NCBI RefSeq assembly: GCF_030463565.1
Contig: NC_134643.1
Location: 174,078,491-174,142,490, forward strand
Source of the DNA: Pelecanus crispus
Lineage: Eukaryota; Chordata; Aves; Pelecaniformes; Pelecanidae
Length of the DNA stretch: 64,000 nucleotides
Direction of reading: 5' to 3'
Shown one piece after another: positions 49,685 through 63,313 of the stretch; position 1 is the first letter of the stretch; each line of letters begins with the position of its first letter. The notes beneath the pieces were generated by a model. The model searched no databases and had not been told where the DNA came from. It saw nothing but the letters and a program-made list of their open reading frames with translations. Position numbers and translations under genes: made by a program.

Positions 49685-51784
49685 ATAGACCTTTCTATTA
49701 AAAAGAAAAAAATATTAACAGCAAGAAAAAAACCTGTGACACACAAACAGAATAAAAGTAGCAAAGTTACTCAAAAGACCTGGAACCTAGGACCATATAT
49801 TTAAATGAATTATCTATACCAGGAGCACACAAATAACAAATGATTAGAATATATGTGTTTATTAGTAATGGTGTACTATTTTCTCCTTTTTGCATATTAT
49901 TATCCCAGCTACCTATGAAGTGAACGTGATCTATCATATTTGCATAACAGGGCAAATCATGCATTTATATTTGCAATGTTGTGATGGCTTTGACTAATTC
50001 AGGCAAGATCAAAAAGCAAAACCACACTCAGAAACAAGGTGAAGCCAAATTGAGAGGAAAAGCATATAAAGAATCTGTTTTCCCCTTTTTGTGTAGGAGC
50101 GCATTTCTTACTCTTCAGAACAGTTCCCTGGTTAAGGGCAGGTGAGAAAAAGTGAGCCAGCCAAAGCTGGAAGGCAAAAAACTATACCAAATGACATATG
50201 TACCTGCTCTCAAAGTTGTGACTGATCCATGGGAAAATCATCACATAGCAATTGCCACCTGAAGCTTTATACATTTCTAGTAAATTATCTGAATTTGTCT
50301 TCTAAGTGAAAACCTAGAGCAAAGACTAGGGGCTGTGAGCCAAGAACAGCAAAGTTACTAATGCTTCAGTGGCTGAAGGTGGGCTACAGGGCATGATATG
50401 GGGACATTCACTCCGCACGTCATAGTGTTGTCCATGCTTCAGTAGGCAGGGCATGTGTAACTTTGAAAAACAATTTGAGATATTAATCTTTTATTGTTTT
50501 TACTTCTCTCATACCTATCAAGATTCCAAGCTTCTTTCTCCAGGCTTTACCAGATGCAAGACTTTATGCCTTATAGAAATAAAATAAACATTTTTATACA
50601 AAAGAATAAATCATAATAAGGTATATATTTTATCTTTTTATGCAGATCAGATGAATGTCAGAACAAGGGAGAATACAGATGAACGGTAATATGTGTAAAT
50701 AATGAATTTTTAAAAAGTCTATAGGCATGCAGTAGATAAATCTATTACTGACAACATGGAAATTTGGCAAAAAACCCCACAGTGTTCAAAATTTTGTCTC
50801 CATAATGATTCTGTGCAAGTGTGTCAACTGACAAAAGAAATATTTATTCCTCATCTGGAGGAGATAATTTCCAAATATACTCAATTCTGAATAGGTTGTA
50901 ACATAGTAACAGTGGAGCTAATTTAAAACTATTTTACTGGTCTTTGAAAGAAAGCATGTACTAAGAAAAAGCAAGTACAAAATTTCACAGTAATAGTATG
51001 TATAATCCTACCAAATAATTAACCTACTAACAGCATGTAAGATATTCCAGTCTATAGACACACACTCACACTAGGCTTACACACAGGGTCACACATACAG
51101 AGTGGTATGTATGGTATATTCACTTGGAGCTGGTACTACTAACAAAGGAAATATTGTAATTAATCCCCATATTAAATATATACACATTGAATCTTAAGTA
51201 ATCACATGTATGTTTTCTACTTCAATTTTCTATCATGTAAAGAGTGTAGAAATATAGAAAGCTCTCACTGGGATTGTGGCCACAGTGTGTTCTAAAAAAA
51301 AATTTAGGAGGATGTTCCTCCTTTATCTACTTTGCTTCCCTTCCACTAGTTCCCCATGAATTAATAATTTTGTTATGATTAGGTTTTATAATCACTGAAG
51401 ATGGATACAGCTTTAGACTAGACACACAGAAATTTAAATGTCTAAATGCAGTTGTCTGTCTAACCACCTCTCAAGTTCAACGAAGATCTAGGTAACAAAG
51501 CCTGTGGAGCCCAGAGACTAGTCTGTTGATCAAATGTAGGTGCGTACTTTAACATGACATATCTCTCTAGCCTCTACTGCCTGAACTGGCTGTCTGTAAA
51601 GCCTAGACAGATCTGAAGGCTAAACATCTCCACTATTCGGTTACTAGTTACAGACTCCTTCTTTCTCTGGTACAACAAATTTCAAATTCTCTTCTGCCCA
51701 TAGAACAACTTCAGCAGCAAGTGTGAAGCAGCTCACTGTGTTATGAAGTTCTCAATATAAAACAAAATTTACACTGTTCTTCAG
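49685..51784. other. Intergenic sequence, no feature seen
   Basis: AT-rich sequence with no gene or repeat that I can name. Confidence 0.5.
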
Positions 51785-52080
51785 GAAAGATGAAGAATAA
51801 TTGTGGAGAGCTTAGAGAAGATGTCCAGAAAAGATGCAATGACTTGAGCTTATTTAGATTGAAGAAGAGAACACTGAAGAGGAAGTGTGTTAATAATCCT
51901 TAAATAGTTCAAAGGGTGCTGCAGTGACAACCAGATCAGTATGTCCCCCAGGCTGTTGTGGAGAAAGCAGGAAACAACTGAAGCGAAGCAAGAATGGGCA
52001 GTTCAGCTTTAAATTACTGCTCTGACCAATGGCTTGAATAGCTTGAATTTAAGCCTAGTGTTACCATGAACTTTTAATCA
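51785..52080 (+). mobile_element. Ancient CR1 LINE fragment
   Basis: 'gtccagaaaagatgcaatga' (51821) and 'cttgagcttatttagattga' lead to 'gaagagaacactgaagagga' and 'ttaaatagttcaaagggtgc'. This is the order of a CR1 ORF2 C-terminal region (the L-F-S-L-E-K-R-R block and following). It is strongly decayed and has no frame. The 3' boundary is uncertain. Confidence 0.6.
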
Positions 52081-55000
52081 CCTGAATTTGTTGGGATGGG
52101 TTAAGTTTTAGTCTCTGCATTGATTACATCTATCTGGAGCTGAATCCCTTACTAAATACAGCTTAAAAAGGGACAAAAAAATAAAAAAAAAAAAATAAAA
52201 AAAAATAGTGTAGTCTTATGGAATAAGTATTTCTTTCCACAACAGAACTTGAATGACTACTGTCTCTGTTTGGACCTAATACATTCTTAAGACAACAATA
52301 TTACAATGTCATTAAAATTTAAAAACAAACTAAAATTAGTATAAATCATAAACTACAGTTACCGCTTTCTCACTGTCTCTATGTTTCATCCCTTGTATAT
52401 TCATAACCTCTGTAAAAGGATGTTATAGTCAATATGGTTCCCAATGCAGTCAGAACAAATACTTTCCCACAGAATATGGGAATATACGCTATGATCTTAC
52501 CTGTTTCTCATTTTCTTATTTGTCACTTGCCTTACATGTTTCTGTTGTTCTGCCTGTACAGACGCAATCTGTCTCTCAAATTATATAATTTAGAAACAGT
52601 TGTTCAATTATTTCAGAGACATTAGTATTACTAAATAGGTTTTGTCATCACATTTACATCATTTTGCATAAACGTTTGCTGTCAAATGTATGCCTAAGAT
52701 TTTCTGAACCATTCTACGCTACAGAACAACTGTCAGCATCAACAAAGTTATCTATGCTGAGACAGAGATGCTCATATTAGACGCAAATGCCCTTCTCATT
52801 CTGCAGAATATACAATAGAATTTAATCACATCTCCCACCTTATTAACGTATCGGCAGTGATGCTTTTTTTCCCCCAAGAACCACTGCAATGGTCATTCTT
52901 ATTTAGAAATAAATACTGCATTTTAGTTATGGAAAGGATTTATTCATTACAGTTTTGCATATACAGGCACAATAATGATATTTACAGTAGTTTTGCTATA
53001 GACATTAGGAACTTTAACAAACGTTGCACCACAATACAGTGAACTTATAAGTTTAGATTTTACATAAATATGTATAATATAACATTGAATTAATATGCAT
53101 TCCACTACATTTATATAAATGCATCTTTTAAATGTTATAAGCTTTATAAATAGCTATACCTGAGGTTCTGGAATACTCAGCAAATTTACTATTAAAAACT
53201 TCCTTTTTAGTTAGTGTTAAAGCTAAAATTGAAAATGGAATAAAGCAAAAGGAAATTACATTAGAAAGTTTACCTTTTGTGAGTTTTTCACACTGACTGC
53301 ACTTAAGTAACACATTTCAAATAAAAAGCCATCTAAGTTAAAACTGAATTTCTGAATCTGTACAATAACCTGACTTTGTATTCACATGGATGAACAAAGG
53401 TAAAATGTATATGGATTATTTTTTATTACTAAAATGGTGGTCATTATCTGCACTTAATTTTCACTGAAGGATTGCATCTTTTTGTTGCATGCACTATGTA
53501 ATGAGACTCCGCTACAGGTGTCTCATTCTAGTAATTTCCAAGCTTTTATGTCATATCTTTCACTGGTGTACTTGAACAAAATGCATAACACAGTAAATCA
53601 AATATCTCTTTAGTGGTAGGCGTGACTACACCTTTTCTATTTTATAGCTACATGATGTGATTTGCCTAAGGGGCCTCAAAAAGCCAGATGCCATTCTGCT
53701 TTAACAATCACTGATCAAACAAAACAGAAAAAAGTCTAATTATGGATTGAAGTTGTGTATTAGAATTTGAATTAATGTGTTCAGAAAATTTCTGCTCTGG
53801 ACTCAGCTTTAAAAGGTAAAAAGGACAAATCATGACAAGACTGAGTACTCTTTGCAGCGCTGACATATTTTATTTAAGAGGAAAGGTTTAACCATCTTGT
53901 GGGCAGGAACCCATAATCTGAGATGGATTAACTCACTAGAAGTTAGCTATTTAACGTACATAAACTTTCCTGGATATTTTCCAAAGTCAGTGCAGAGTGA
54001 TAAGCCCTCTAGCACATTCTTTAATGGTGGAATGAATTATGCCTACGTATTATGCCTGGCTTTTGAAGGCTTATACATAGTAAAATGAACCTTACCTTTT
54101 TTTGATCCACCACTCAGCTGTATCCAACTCTCTCTAGCACACGCTGTGGCAGTTATATGGATTTGTATGGTACATGTAAAACTAAGAGTTAGATTTAAAA
54201 ATGAATATTGGTGTCTCTGTGCTCAGTTGAGGGGGTTGAGGACCCTGTGTTAGAAACCCAGGCTCTCTACACAGTGCACATAGAGCAGAAGCAGCCTGAA
54301 AATGAGATCCAGAGTTACCAGCACGTTGACGCAGCCAGTAGTCAAGTGCTGAGCAGCAGAATGTCTCATACCTGATGCCACATAGGAGATTGCTAATTCT
54401 AGAGTGAAAACAGACAAGGGAAACCACTCTTCCAAAAACCACTGGTACTTTTTGAAAACAACTTGTTAGCTCTGGTCTCCTCTATGTCACAGAAAATCAA
54501 TGCTGAATTTATCTTATTTGCTGTGGAAATTCACACACACATTTGCTATCTTTGTAGAAGTGCCATAGCTCCAAATTTAGAAGGTTTTTATAATTCTCGC
54601 ACACTTTATTCTCCTCCTGCTTAAGATGGGCTATTAAGCACTAAATAATTTTAAATTACCTGATTAAAAAGACAACATTCAAAAGCCAGCAGGCTGTTTT
54701 GGGAAAGGGGGCTGAAGGAGATGGTTGGGTTTTATTTATTTGCTCACAGACTTGTTGACAGTTGCTTATATCAAAATTCATTAGAAAATAAATCTAGTAT
54801 AATGAGTTATTGGAAAGGGATAGGAAATCAAGGGGGTTTTGTCTCTGCTTAAATGTCATAACTCTAAGCTAAAAAGACACGTTTACATGTCCTTTCTTTT
54901 CCTGGCCCAGTAAATCTTGACATATTCTGCTAATAAAACAGGTTCTTTAGAGAGAAGGAAAGTGTTACTACGCTTTCTTCTACTGAACTGACAGCCTCCA

Positions 55001-58000
55001 GTTTAGTGCTTAAATGTCTGTCATGAAGATGAGAAATGTACATTTGCAATCCTTCATGCATGGAGGGAAACTGAATCTCAAGTTTTCATTGTACAAATAG
55101 ATACTTCAACCTGTCAGGTTTGTTTAAAGGCACTTCACAATCTTTCATCAAAAGCATTTTAGAAGTATACAGCTGCCCCAACTACATTTTGTGTGTTATA
55201 TTATTTCTTAAGTTGGGTTTTTCAGTAGCAATTGGGCTGATGATAAGTTGTTCAGGATTTCTAACTTGGAAAATTTAGTAAAAATAACTGTAGGGCCTGA
55301 TTTAGTATAATTTCTTTTCACTTCAGTGACAGATGAGTAGGCATTACAATTTTAGATTTAGGTACCTACATTCTGTTTAAATCTTTGTTATTATCTGGCT
55401 TTTCTTCAATTTCCAAAGTAAGGGAGATCTAGCCCCAAGAATAATGATAATTTGTGGTTTTATAAGGCTATAAGTGGTTATAATTTAACCACTTCATACC
55501 AAGGAGGCTTTGTTTTTGAAACAACATTCACCAGAGAAGCAAATGCAGCTCACATAAAAAATTGCATTACATTTGCTTTTCCATTTGCCTAGGGAAGAAG
55601 TGAACAAGGTCTTGATTTTGTTTTGGTTTTGATAGTTCATGGTTTTTAAAAAGGATGAATTGCAGTTTTGGGGTAGACATATACTAGAAGCCATTCAAAA
55701 CTGTACTAAGCCAGACAGAGCTCAGGGAAAGATTGTGCTCCAGGGACAGGTGGGTGAAAGTAGTTGAACTGTGTCACCACTTCTTGCAGTCTGTGAGCCT
55801 TCAGTTCCTTGGCTTGAAGAATTGCAATTGTAACTGGCTTGGGAGAGAGTCAGAGAAGATCTCTTCCTGGTTGTTTCCCTCAATCCATAAAATAGAAACA
55901 GGAAAGAAGAAAACAGTTTCCTGAAAGTCAAAGTATATAAAAAGAGAGGAAAGCTACTGTGAAAAAAGAAAATCAAGGGTGACAATTTAATGGGAAGGGT
56001 TCCAATACATATGAATATCAGTTATAGACAATTCAAAGAGCTAGAACTTAGGAGATTTAAAATACCTTCCCACATATGTGTGACCTTGAGCAATTTACTT
56101 AATATTATTACACTTTGAATTCCTGTTTGGTAAATGGAGCTATTATTAGACCCTTAAGTTTCCTTTCCTTCCCCTTCTACTTCACCTTTCCTGCTCCTTT
56201 TCCTGCTTCCTCTTCCTGATAATTATGTTATTTTATCCTTTTTGGGTAGTATAAGTTTGTACAGAATTTATTAAAAGGACAGATGATCACAGATTTGTTG
56301 TAGACCTGGATGTTACCACAATATGAGTAATATTAATCTTGTTCATAAGTACCACAATCCCGCCTCACTGGGTGACTATCTGGAAGATTTTCTTGTGTTA
56401 GATATCTCTGACTCTTTATGTCTTCTAGTTTATGATGCAGTAAATAATTTTTGTATATATCTTTTAAGTGCTTTGGTAAATTCTCTATTTTCTGTGATAT
56501 CAAAACACACACATAAACCACAGATCTTTCTCTAAAACAGTGCTAAAGTTCTCTTCAAAGCTTTACCTTTGGTTGAACCTGATTTGAATTGTTAACGAGA
56601 CTCCAAACCAGCAAGTTCTGTATGATTTTGTTTTCACAATTTAGTAGTGCATTTAGTGACTACAGCACAATAAATATGTTTGCAGTCCGCCTGCTGCTAT
56701 ATTTGTACATTAGCTAATGATAAACTCTCTAATAATGGTATAAAATGATAAAGTTTGTCAGTGTTAGAGAGGTCCACATTTAAAAAAAAAAACAACCACT
56801 TTAGACGTACCTGCAAAATGTGCAGATACAGTTTCGACATAAGTACATTAAAACAGCATTCAGCACATTCTTTCTTCTGCACACATTTTAAATGAACATC
56901 TTTTTTTCTGATTCATAGGAATCAGGGAAGATGCAATTGTACTTTATAACCATTGTTCAGCTGCTGCCTTGAGCTGCTTTAACTTCTTCGCATGAGAGAC
57001 TGGTAGAGCTGTGCAGTTCTGCCTTGGGGCTTCCTGGGGCTCAGAAGACATTTCTGTACTGGCCTGGGCTCCTCATATTCTGACCTTCCACAGCCAGCTC
57101 CTACACCACAGAACCAGATGGGTTTCCTGCAAGCAAGGACTGGCTTGCCTGAGGAAAATGGAGATGGAAAAACATGGGCATTTGAGCCTGATCCAAAGCC
57201 TGCTGAAGTCAAGATGTATCTAAAAAATGAACTGCATTTGGCTTTGGCTGAGCCGTTCTGATTTGATCTTGATCTGACCAGTGTCGGTGATAGCTGTGTC
57301 TGTTTCAAGAGACAACTATTCCTTTGTACAGACAACACTGTATGTGCAGAAACCTACTGCTGGTAGCAACAACAGATCCAAAAAATAAAGGTAAAAAAAA
57401 TAAAATTTGCAAAAAGTAAATGATGCAATTACTGTCAACATGCACATAAAATTTCTTCTTGTGTACAAAAATAGATTTGCTTAGTATCAATGATAAAAAC
57501 CTTGACTAAAAAAAGTAAAAATAAGCAATACTTTCCATGGAAATGCAATGGAAAATGTGAAGCATTTAGCAAAAGGAGTATGTCACACATAATCATGAAA
57601 ATACTTAATTTTAACTGCTCCTGCTTAAAGTTAGGTGCAAATCCTTCGTGGTCTTTTCTATACTTAGAAGATCCTTGAATTGTCTCTGATCTATTAAACA
57701 AAATTAATCAGACTGTGAACACTTTAAAGTTAACCAGATCTATTCCTTACCCTAGAAATGTTTAATTCATGTTGACAGTCTTGCTCTGAGTGGCTAAAGT
57801 TTGAAAAGTACAGCAAGCAAACTACAGTCTGATCTTGGAATATATCTGGTTTGTGTTTTCAAGATGAGTGTATTTTACTCAAAGAACTCTTATTTGTTAC
57901 ACTGAATTGAAGAGTTGAAATCTTTTGTTACAGAAGATTTAATGAGAAGTCATTAATACCAGTGATTAAATTAAACTCATATAAACTTGTCAGATACCCA

Positions 58001-61000
58001 ACAAAAGCTATTTAAAAAATTCTGAATACTGTACTGGTTATCCCATACATTCAAACCTTACTGAGACTTTACCCAGCTTGTTTTTTCATAGCCAATTTCA
58101 CAAATTCTTTTTAAGAAAATTGCAGTGATATGATGGAAACATGGCAATCATTTTTGTGTACCACAGAGGCACTGAAAACAGTGACTCAAGATCCAAGCTA
58201 GTGTCACCTTTTTTTTCCTGATGGCTATTAAAATTCTTGTAAAATGACATAGATTTAACATAACTACTTGGAGACAGAAAAAAGCACATTTTGGGCCAAG
58301 TCCATGATATTAACATTATTTGATGAAAAAGACAGCTTTCATAGTGCTTGAGGAGAGTTACAGACCTAAAGTAATCCATGAAGCCAGGCTGCTGAACTAA
58401 GTGGAGTAAATTTGCTAGCAGAAAATGCTGAGGAGAGCTGCACGTCTTACGACTCATATGTTAAAGACATATATGTCTGGAAGAAAGCTTCTCTCTCCAT
58501 TTAGGATTCATGATCCATCTCCTGATGTTAAGGAACTTTAGCATACACACACACAAAAATCTTTCAGAAGTTGCGATACATTTGGTCTCCTTGTCCAATA
58601 CTTTCTAGCTTAATGGTTGGAGCCATAAGCCTTTTGTTAACATCTTTCTTTTGCCTGAGGAGATTTAACTTGTATAATCTATGAAGTTATAGATAGGATA
58701 TATTTTGCCTTTGGTGTTACTATTGTCTAGTTTGAATAACATTTTCATTATTATTGAAAGAGATTAGATTTGAGCTTGAGTGCAAATTGTTAGAGTGAGT
58801 ACCTCTTGTCTAAGAAGTCTAGAACAGTCTTCTCTTTCTGTTTGTGTTCTGCTACAATCACATTAAAATAGGTATCTAGTTTATTTCCTCCAAGAATGCA
58901 TGTAAGGAGAGTGGCTTGTTAATGCAACCGAGTTAATAAATACTTCTAAACTGATTATGGCACATATTCTTGAGGGGTATGTTTTCAAGCTGTTAGATAT
59001 TTTTGAGTTTTTACATGTGATTTATGTCAAGTCCACTGTATCTGGTAATGACTAATGGAGGATAGTGAGATTAGGGACATGCTTAAGTGCTTTTTTAGAG
59101 TGCTTTTCAATTTGCAGAATGAGGTTCTTGTAGTACTTAAAGACAATTAGCATGATACCCTTGTACTGGAGCGATAAACGTAAATATGCTAATAATTACC
59201 ATTGTTAGATACCAATTCACCAAGATACCTTGTAATACATACAACTTTCAATTTGTTCATATAACATGATGATTTGAGGTTGCTATTACAAAATAAATTC
59301 TTATTTTAAAGAAATCTGTCTTAAGAGATACTTGTCCAGAAACATTGTTAAACGTCTCACATGTTCCAAAGGTTTCTTAACTGAACAAGACTTGTATTTG
59401 AAAGTGCTACAAAATGCCTGTCTAATCAGACATAGTCTAAAACAATGTCAGATAATAAAAATAATTATTTTTGGTTAAATGATTTTTTTTTTCTTTAGTA
59501 CTATAAATGTCATTTTTAAAAAACAGAAAATACCACTGTTCATTGGCTGTCTTATTATTTTTTGTAATTAAACATACAAAGTAAAAACTTGAATGAAAAA
59601 TAATAGTGTATCTAAAGCAAATACAAGCATAGTAAAATCCAGAAATTATATTTGATGTACTATTTAAGAATCTAAACTCTTGAAGGTATAATGCCATCTG
59701 ACCTAAACCAGGCAGGACTAAGTCTATTCAGTATTTAGTAAGGTGACCTCAGAACTGTGCTTAGGACAGGTTTTATTTACCCTAATTTTAGAAAACTGAA
59801 AGCTGAATATCTGATTCTAAGTTGATTCCCAGAGACTTCCTTTGCAGACAATGAAAAGAGAAAGACACATTTGGATGGCAACTTTTCTAGTCCTAAAAAA
59901 AGGTGTCTAATATTGCCAGAATGATTGCACTCTGACTTCTTACATTACTTTAATGAAAGCCAGAGATGACTTGACTAGATTTAGTGTCAGACTTTGAGGT
60001 GTTAAATATGAGTTCAAAATAATTTCACTCTAATGGCCAAAGAAAATAAATAATTTAGTATTTTGCCCTCCTGTTAAAATAATCGTTAATACATGTATAC
60101 AAAGACAAGATTTTAATTGCATGGCAAAATCAGTCTGTAAGTGCTCAAAGACAAGATATTTCTCCAAATGCTGCTTTTCTTGTAAAAATAATGAAAATTA
60201 ATAACTAAATTTATGTCAGTACAAATATTTGTGGTTTTGATGGAGAGGAATGTTCCTTACGCTTCAGTTTTGAACTTTTACCATGAAGCAGTAATGATTT
60301 TGTCATCCAAACTCTTTTTTTTTTCCTCTTATATACAGTTCTAGCCTATGTTCATGAAATATTTCAGTGACTCTTCTTAAAGGAAATGGAGGAAATTCAT
60401 CATGGCTGTTGCATGGAAATGATATCTATTGAGAAAAGCACCTGTCTAGGGAATCTGTGCCACAGAAGTCTTAAAGAACACAGGCTAATGCAGCTTAATC
60501 AGAAAAGTTAATGATTAATTTTTAACCTTTATTTTAATTAAAAAGAAAAACATTTCTATAGAAAAGTAATTTTTCTCAAGAATTTTTCATTTAAAGGAAA
60601 CAAAAATTATTTCCAAAATGCTGTTTGACAAATAGTTCTTTTAACATTCTTCTGTCATACCTGTTAGAAATGATGATGTGCTGATATTACAAACCGTCAA
60701 AGAGCAGCTGTCTTTCATCTTTAATGTGTTTGGAGTGATCCTGGGATTTATTTTCATACTCTTAAAGCTTAGCTTCCGGATGGAAGTTGATATAGAAAAA
60801 TACATTTCAAATGCATGGTTTTCACTAAAGAAAATATTAATATAGCTAAGATTAATACACATTTGAAACAATGTATTCTATATTCTATCTCACAGCAGAT
60901 GTGACTGCATGTATTTAGTTGTGGCATTAAATTATCCTTCTTTCAAATTTAAACTTCAGAATTCAGCAAAATACAGCTTATCTAAAATACTATTTTCTAA

Positions 61001-62321
61001 TATGCTACAGACAGAAAAAGCTTTCATCTTTTACATGTTCGCAATGCAATGTTACTGAAAAATAGCTTTTTTAATCATAATTTCACCTACTGCAATTTGC
61101 ATAGTGCCTGTTCTGAAAAATGAGATTTGCTCATACTCATGGGTTGGTTACACAGAATGTTACACTTGTCAGCCTGCATCCAGTCTTCAAAGTATATCAG
61201 TTTTCTATTCAGATGACAAAGATAATAATAGTTTCTATTTTTAGGTAGCATTTATGCTCTCAGCACCTATGCACAAAGTTATTTAATTTCTGACAAAATG
61301 GCTACTTAAAAGTAAGCGATATATGTATAAAAATACACATATGAAGTATACTATGGAACATTGTATCTTAGAGGGTATGTATATAGCTCTAGTTTTTTTC
61401 TTTTCCCCAATAAGAGTTTATTTATTTATTTATTCTTTTACAGGACATTGATTCTTTTTGCTGCAGCACTTTCATCCTTCATTTATAAAGAAAGGCTACA
61501 TGTGTAATCCTTTAGAGTGCTTTCAGAATTCCAGAAAAAAAAGGCCCTTCTGTTCTTAAAAGGCAGCCATGGAAAGCTTGTCCTTGTTCTTCACATTGAC
61601 ATAGATGTCAGCTTGTAGCCACCTCCATTTAATTTTAACAAGTTTTGCTTCTTATTTGGGGGGGGGAAGTGTTGGAAGAAACCATAAGCCGAATCACTGC
61701 CATTAAAAAAGGAAATCTAACACACAATAGAAATCTGTTATAAAAGGAGATCTCACCGAGGGAAAAAGATTTTTTTTCATGAAGAAAAGATAAGGCAAAG
61801 CTTTAATCTTTATAAAGGCTTTCTATGGATATGAAAGTGTGTTACATTTTGTGTTAGTTTTTGTACTGAGACTAGCAGGTGGCTGGAAGAGGACTCGGGA
61901 GAGGTTAACATCTGTCTTTTCATAGCTTGAAGAATTCAGGTTTCATCTTTAGCTCATTTTTAACTCTTAGAATGCTGAAAGTATTAGCACTTTCCCAGTC
62001 CTTTTTTGTGTTACAGTACTACGAATGATTTGTACAAACTGTGGTCCCTATCTAAGACCAATTTCTAATGAGAATTATACATATGCATACATATAGACAC
62101 ATATGTATAATTTCTTCTTCCATTTAACTGCTTTCTTTCAAGTTAATTAATGACTTAAATTATTTAAAAGCAGAACATAATTATCAGTAAAATTTCCCTT
62201 ATAATATCTGTCTAGGTCTCTAAATATATTTTTTTTCTTTTTGTCTGTGAGGTATAAACAAACTGAGCTGAAGGCTCTAGACATGTATTAAGTAACTTTT
62301 TTCAAATTGGTAGAATTTGAA
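52081..62321. other. Long intergenic stretch, no gene seen
   Basis: This is 10.2 kb of AT-rich DNA with an A-rich run at 52170-52202 and a TTTA run near 61418-61434. A somewhat GC-richer patch at 56960-57230 carries small frames on both strands (for example 119 codons, minus, 56979-57338) without recognisable motifs or splice context. No CR1 tail or LTR was found. Confidence 0.45.
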
Positions 62322-62812
62322 AACCATAGAATGGTTTGAGTAGGAAGGGACTTTTAAAGATCATCTAGTTTCACAACGCTGTCCTGGTTGTTTTCACTAG
62401 ATCAGGTTGCTCAAAGCCCTGTCCAATCTGTCCTTGAACACTTCCAGTGATGGAGGATCCACAGTTTCTCTGGACAACCTGTTCCAGTGTCTCACCACCT
62501 TCCTTGTAAAGCATTTTTTCCATAAGTCCAATCTAGACCTACCCTCTCACAGTTTAAAACCGTTCCCCCTTCAACTAGACACTACAGGCCTTTGTAGAAA
62601 GTCTCCATCTGCCTTTCTTGTAAGCCCACTTTGAGTATTGAAAGGCAGCAATCAGATCTCTCCAGAGCCTTCTCTTCTCTTCTCTTCTCTTCTCTGGGCT
62701 GAACAACCCCAACTCGCTCAGCCTTTCTCCATGGGAGAAGTGTTCAAGCCCTGTTACCATTTTAGTGGCCTTCCTGTGGACCTACTAAATACAACGAGAT
62801 GGTCATGTCTTT
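62322..62812 (-). mobile_element. CR1 LINE 3' fragment
   Basis: On plus it starts at the decayed tail (ccatagaatggtttgag) and then carries 'gcaacctgatc...'-type and 'ctggacaacctgttccag' blocks in reverse. The complement shows [16 protein letters not shown], where a pentanucleotide expansion interrupts the usual motif, and [15 protein letters not shown]. The 5' end reaches about 62812, where an oppositely oriented CR1 begins. Confidence 0.92.
62671..62695 (+). repeat. (TCTCT)5 microsatellite inside the CR1
   Basis: Five perfect TCTCT units lie where the related CR1 at 32945-32965 has only 'ccttctcttctccatg'. The repeat has therefore grown within the LINE after or during insertion. It adds residues (E-E-K-R-R) in the decayed ORF2 frame. 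Confidence 0.95.
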
Positions 62813-62815
62813 TGA

Positions 62816-63313
62816 CTGGCTGGTTATACTGTGTTTGTTCTCAGTACAAGAAAGACACTGAGTTGCTGGAGCGTGTCCAGAAAAGGGCAATGAAGGTGGT
62901 GAAGGACCTAGACCACAAGTCTTATAAAGAGCGGCTGAGGGAACTGGGATTGTTTAGCATAGAGGAGGCTGAAAGGGAGACCTTATTGCTCTCTACAAAT
63001 ACGTGAAAGGAGGCTGTAGTGAGGTGGGTGTTGGTCTCTTCTCCCAAGTAAAAAGCTATAGAAAGAGAGGAAATAGCCTGAAGCTGTGTCAGGGAAGGTT
63101 TAGATTGGATATTAGGAAAAATTTCTTCACAGAAATAGTGGTCAAGCACTGGAACAGGCTGCCCAGAGAGGTGGTGGAGTCACCATCCCTGGAAGTGTTC
63201 AAAAAAACGGGTAGATGTGGCACTTTGGAACACAGTTTAGTGGGTATGGTGGTGCTGGGTTGACAGTTGGACTGATGATCTTAGAGATCTTTTCCAAACT
63301 TAATGATTCCTAG
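62816..63313 (+). mobile_element. CR1 LINE fragment, upstream member of a head-to-tail pair
   Basis: It enters ORF2 at 'tacaagaaagacactgagtt' (62845; a poorer match starts near 62816). It continues through 'ggaactgggattgtttagca', 'ggtgggtgttggtctcttct' and 'ggctgcccagagaggtggtg' to a 'ggtggtgctgggttga' tail. That tail stops at 'ttaatgattcctag' (63300-63313) and has no octamer array. The body resembles the CR1 at 37292 but is more diverged, with frameshifts near 62985. Confidence 0.92.

Noticed and set aside
56979..57338. 119-codon minus-strand frame in a slightly GC-rich patch
   Set aside because: No recognisable domain. A competing plus frame and lack of exon context make chance more likely.
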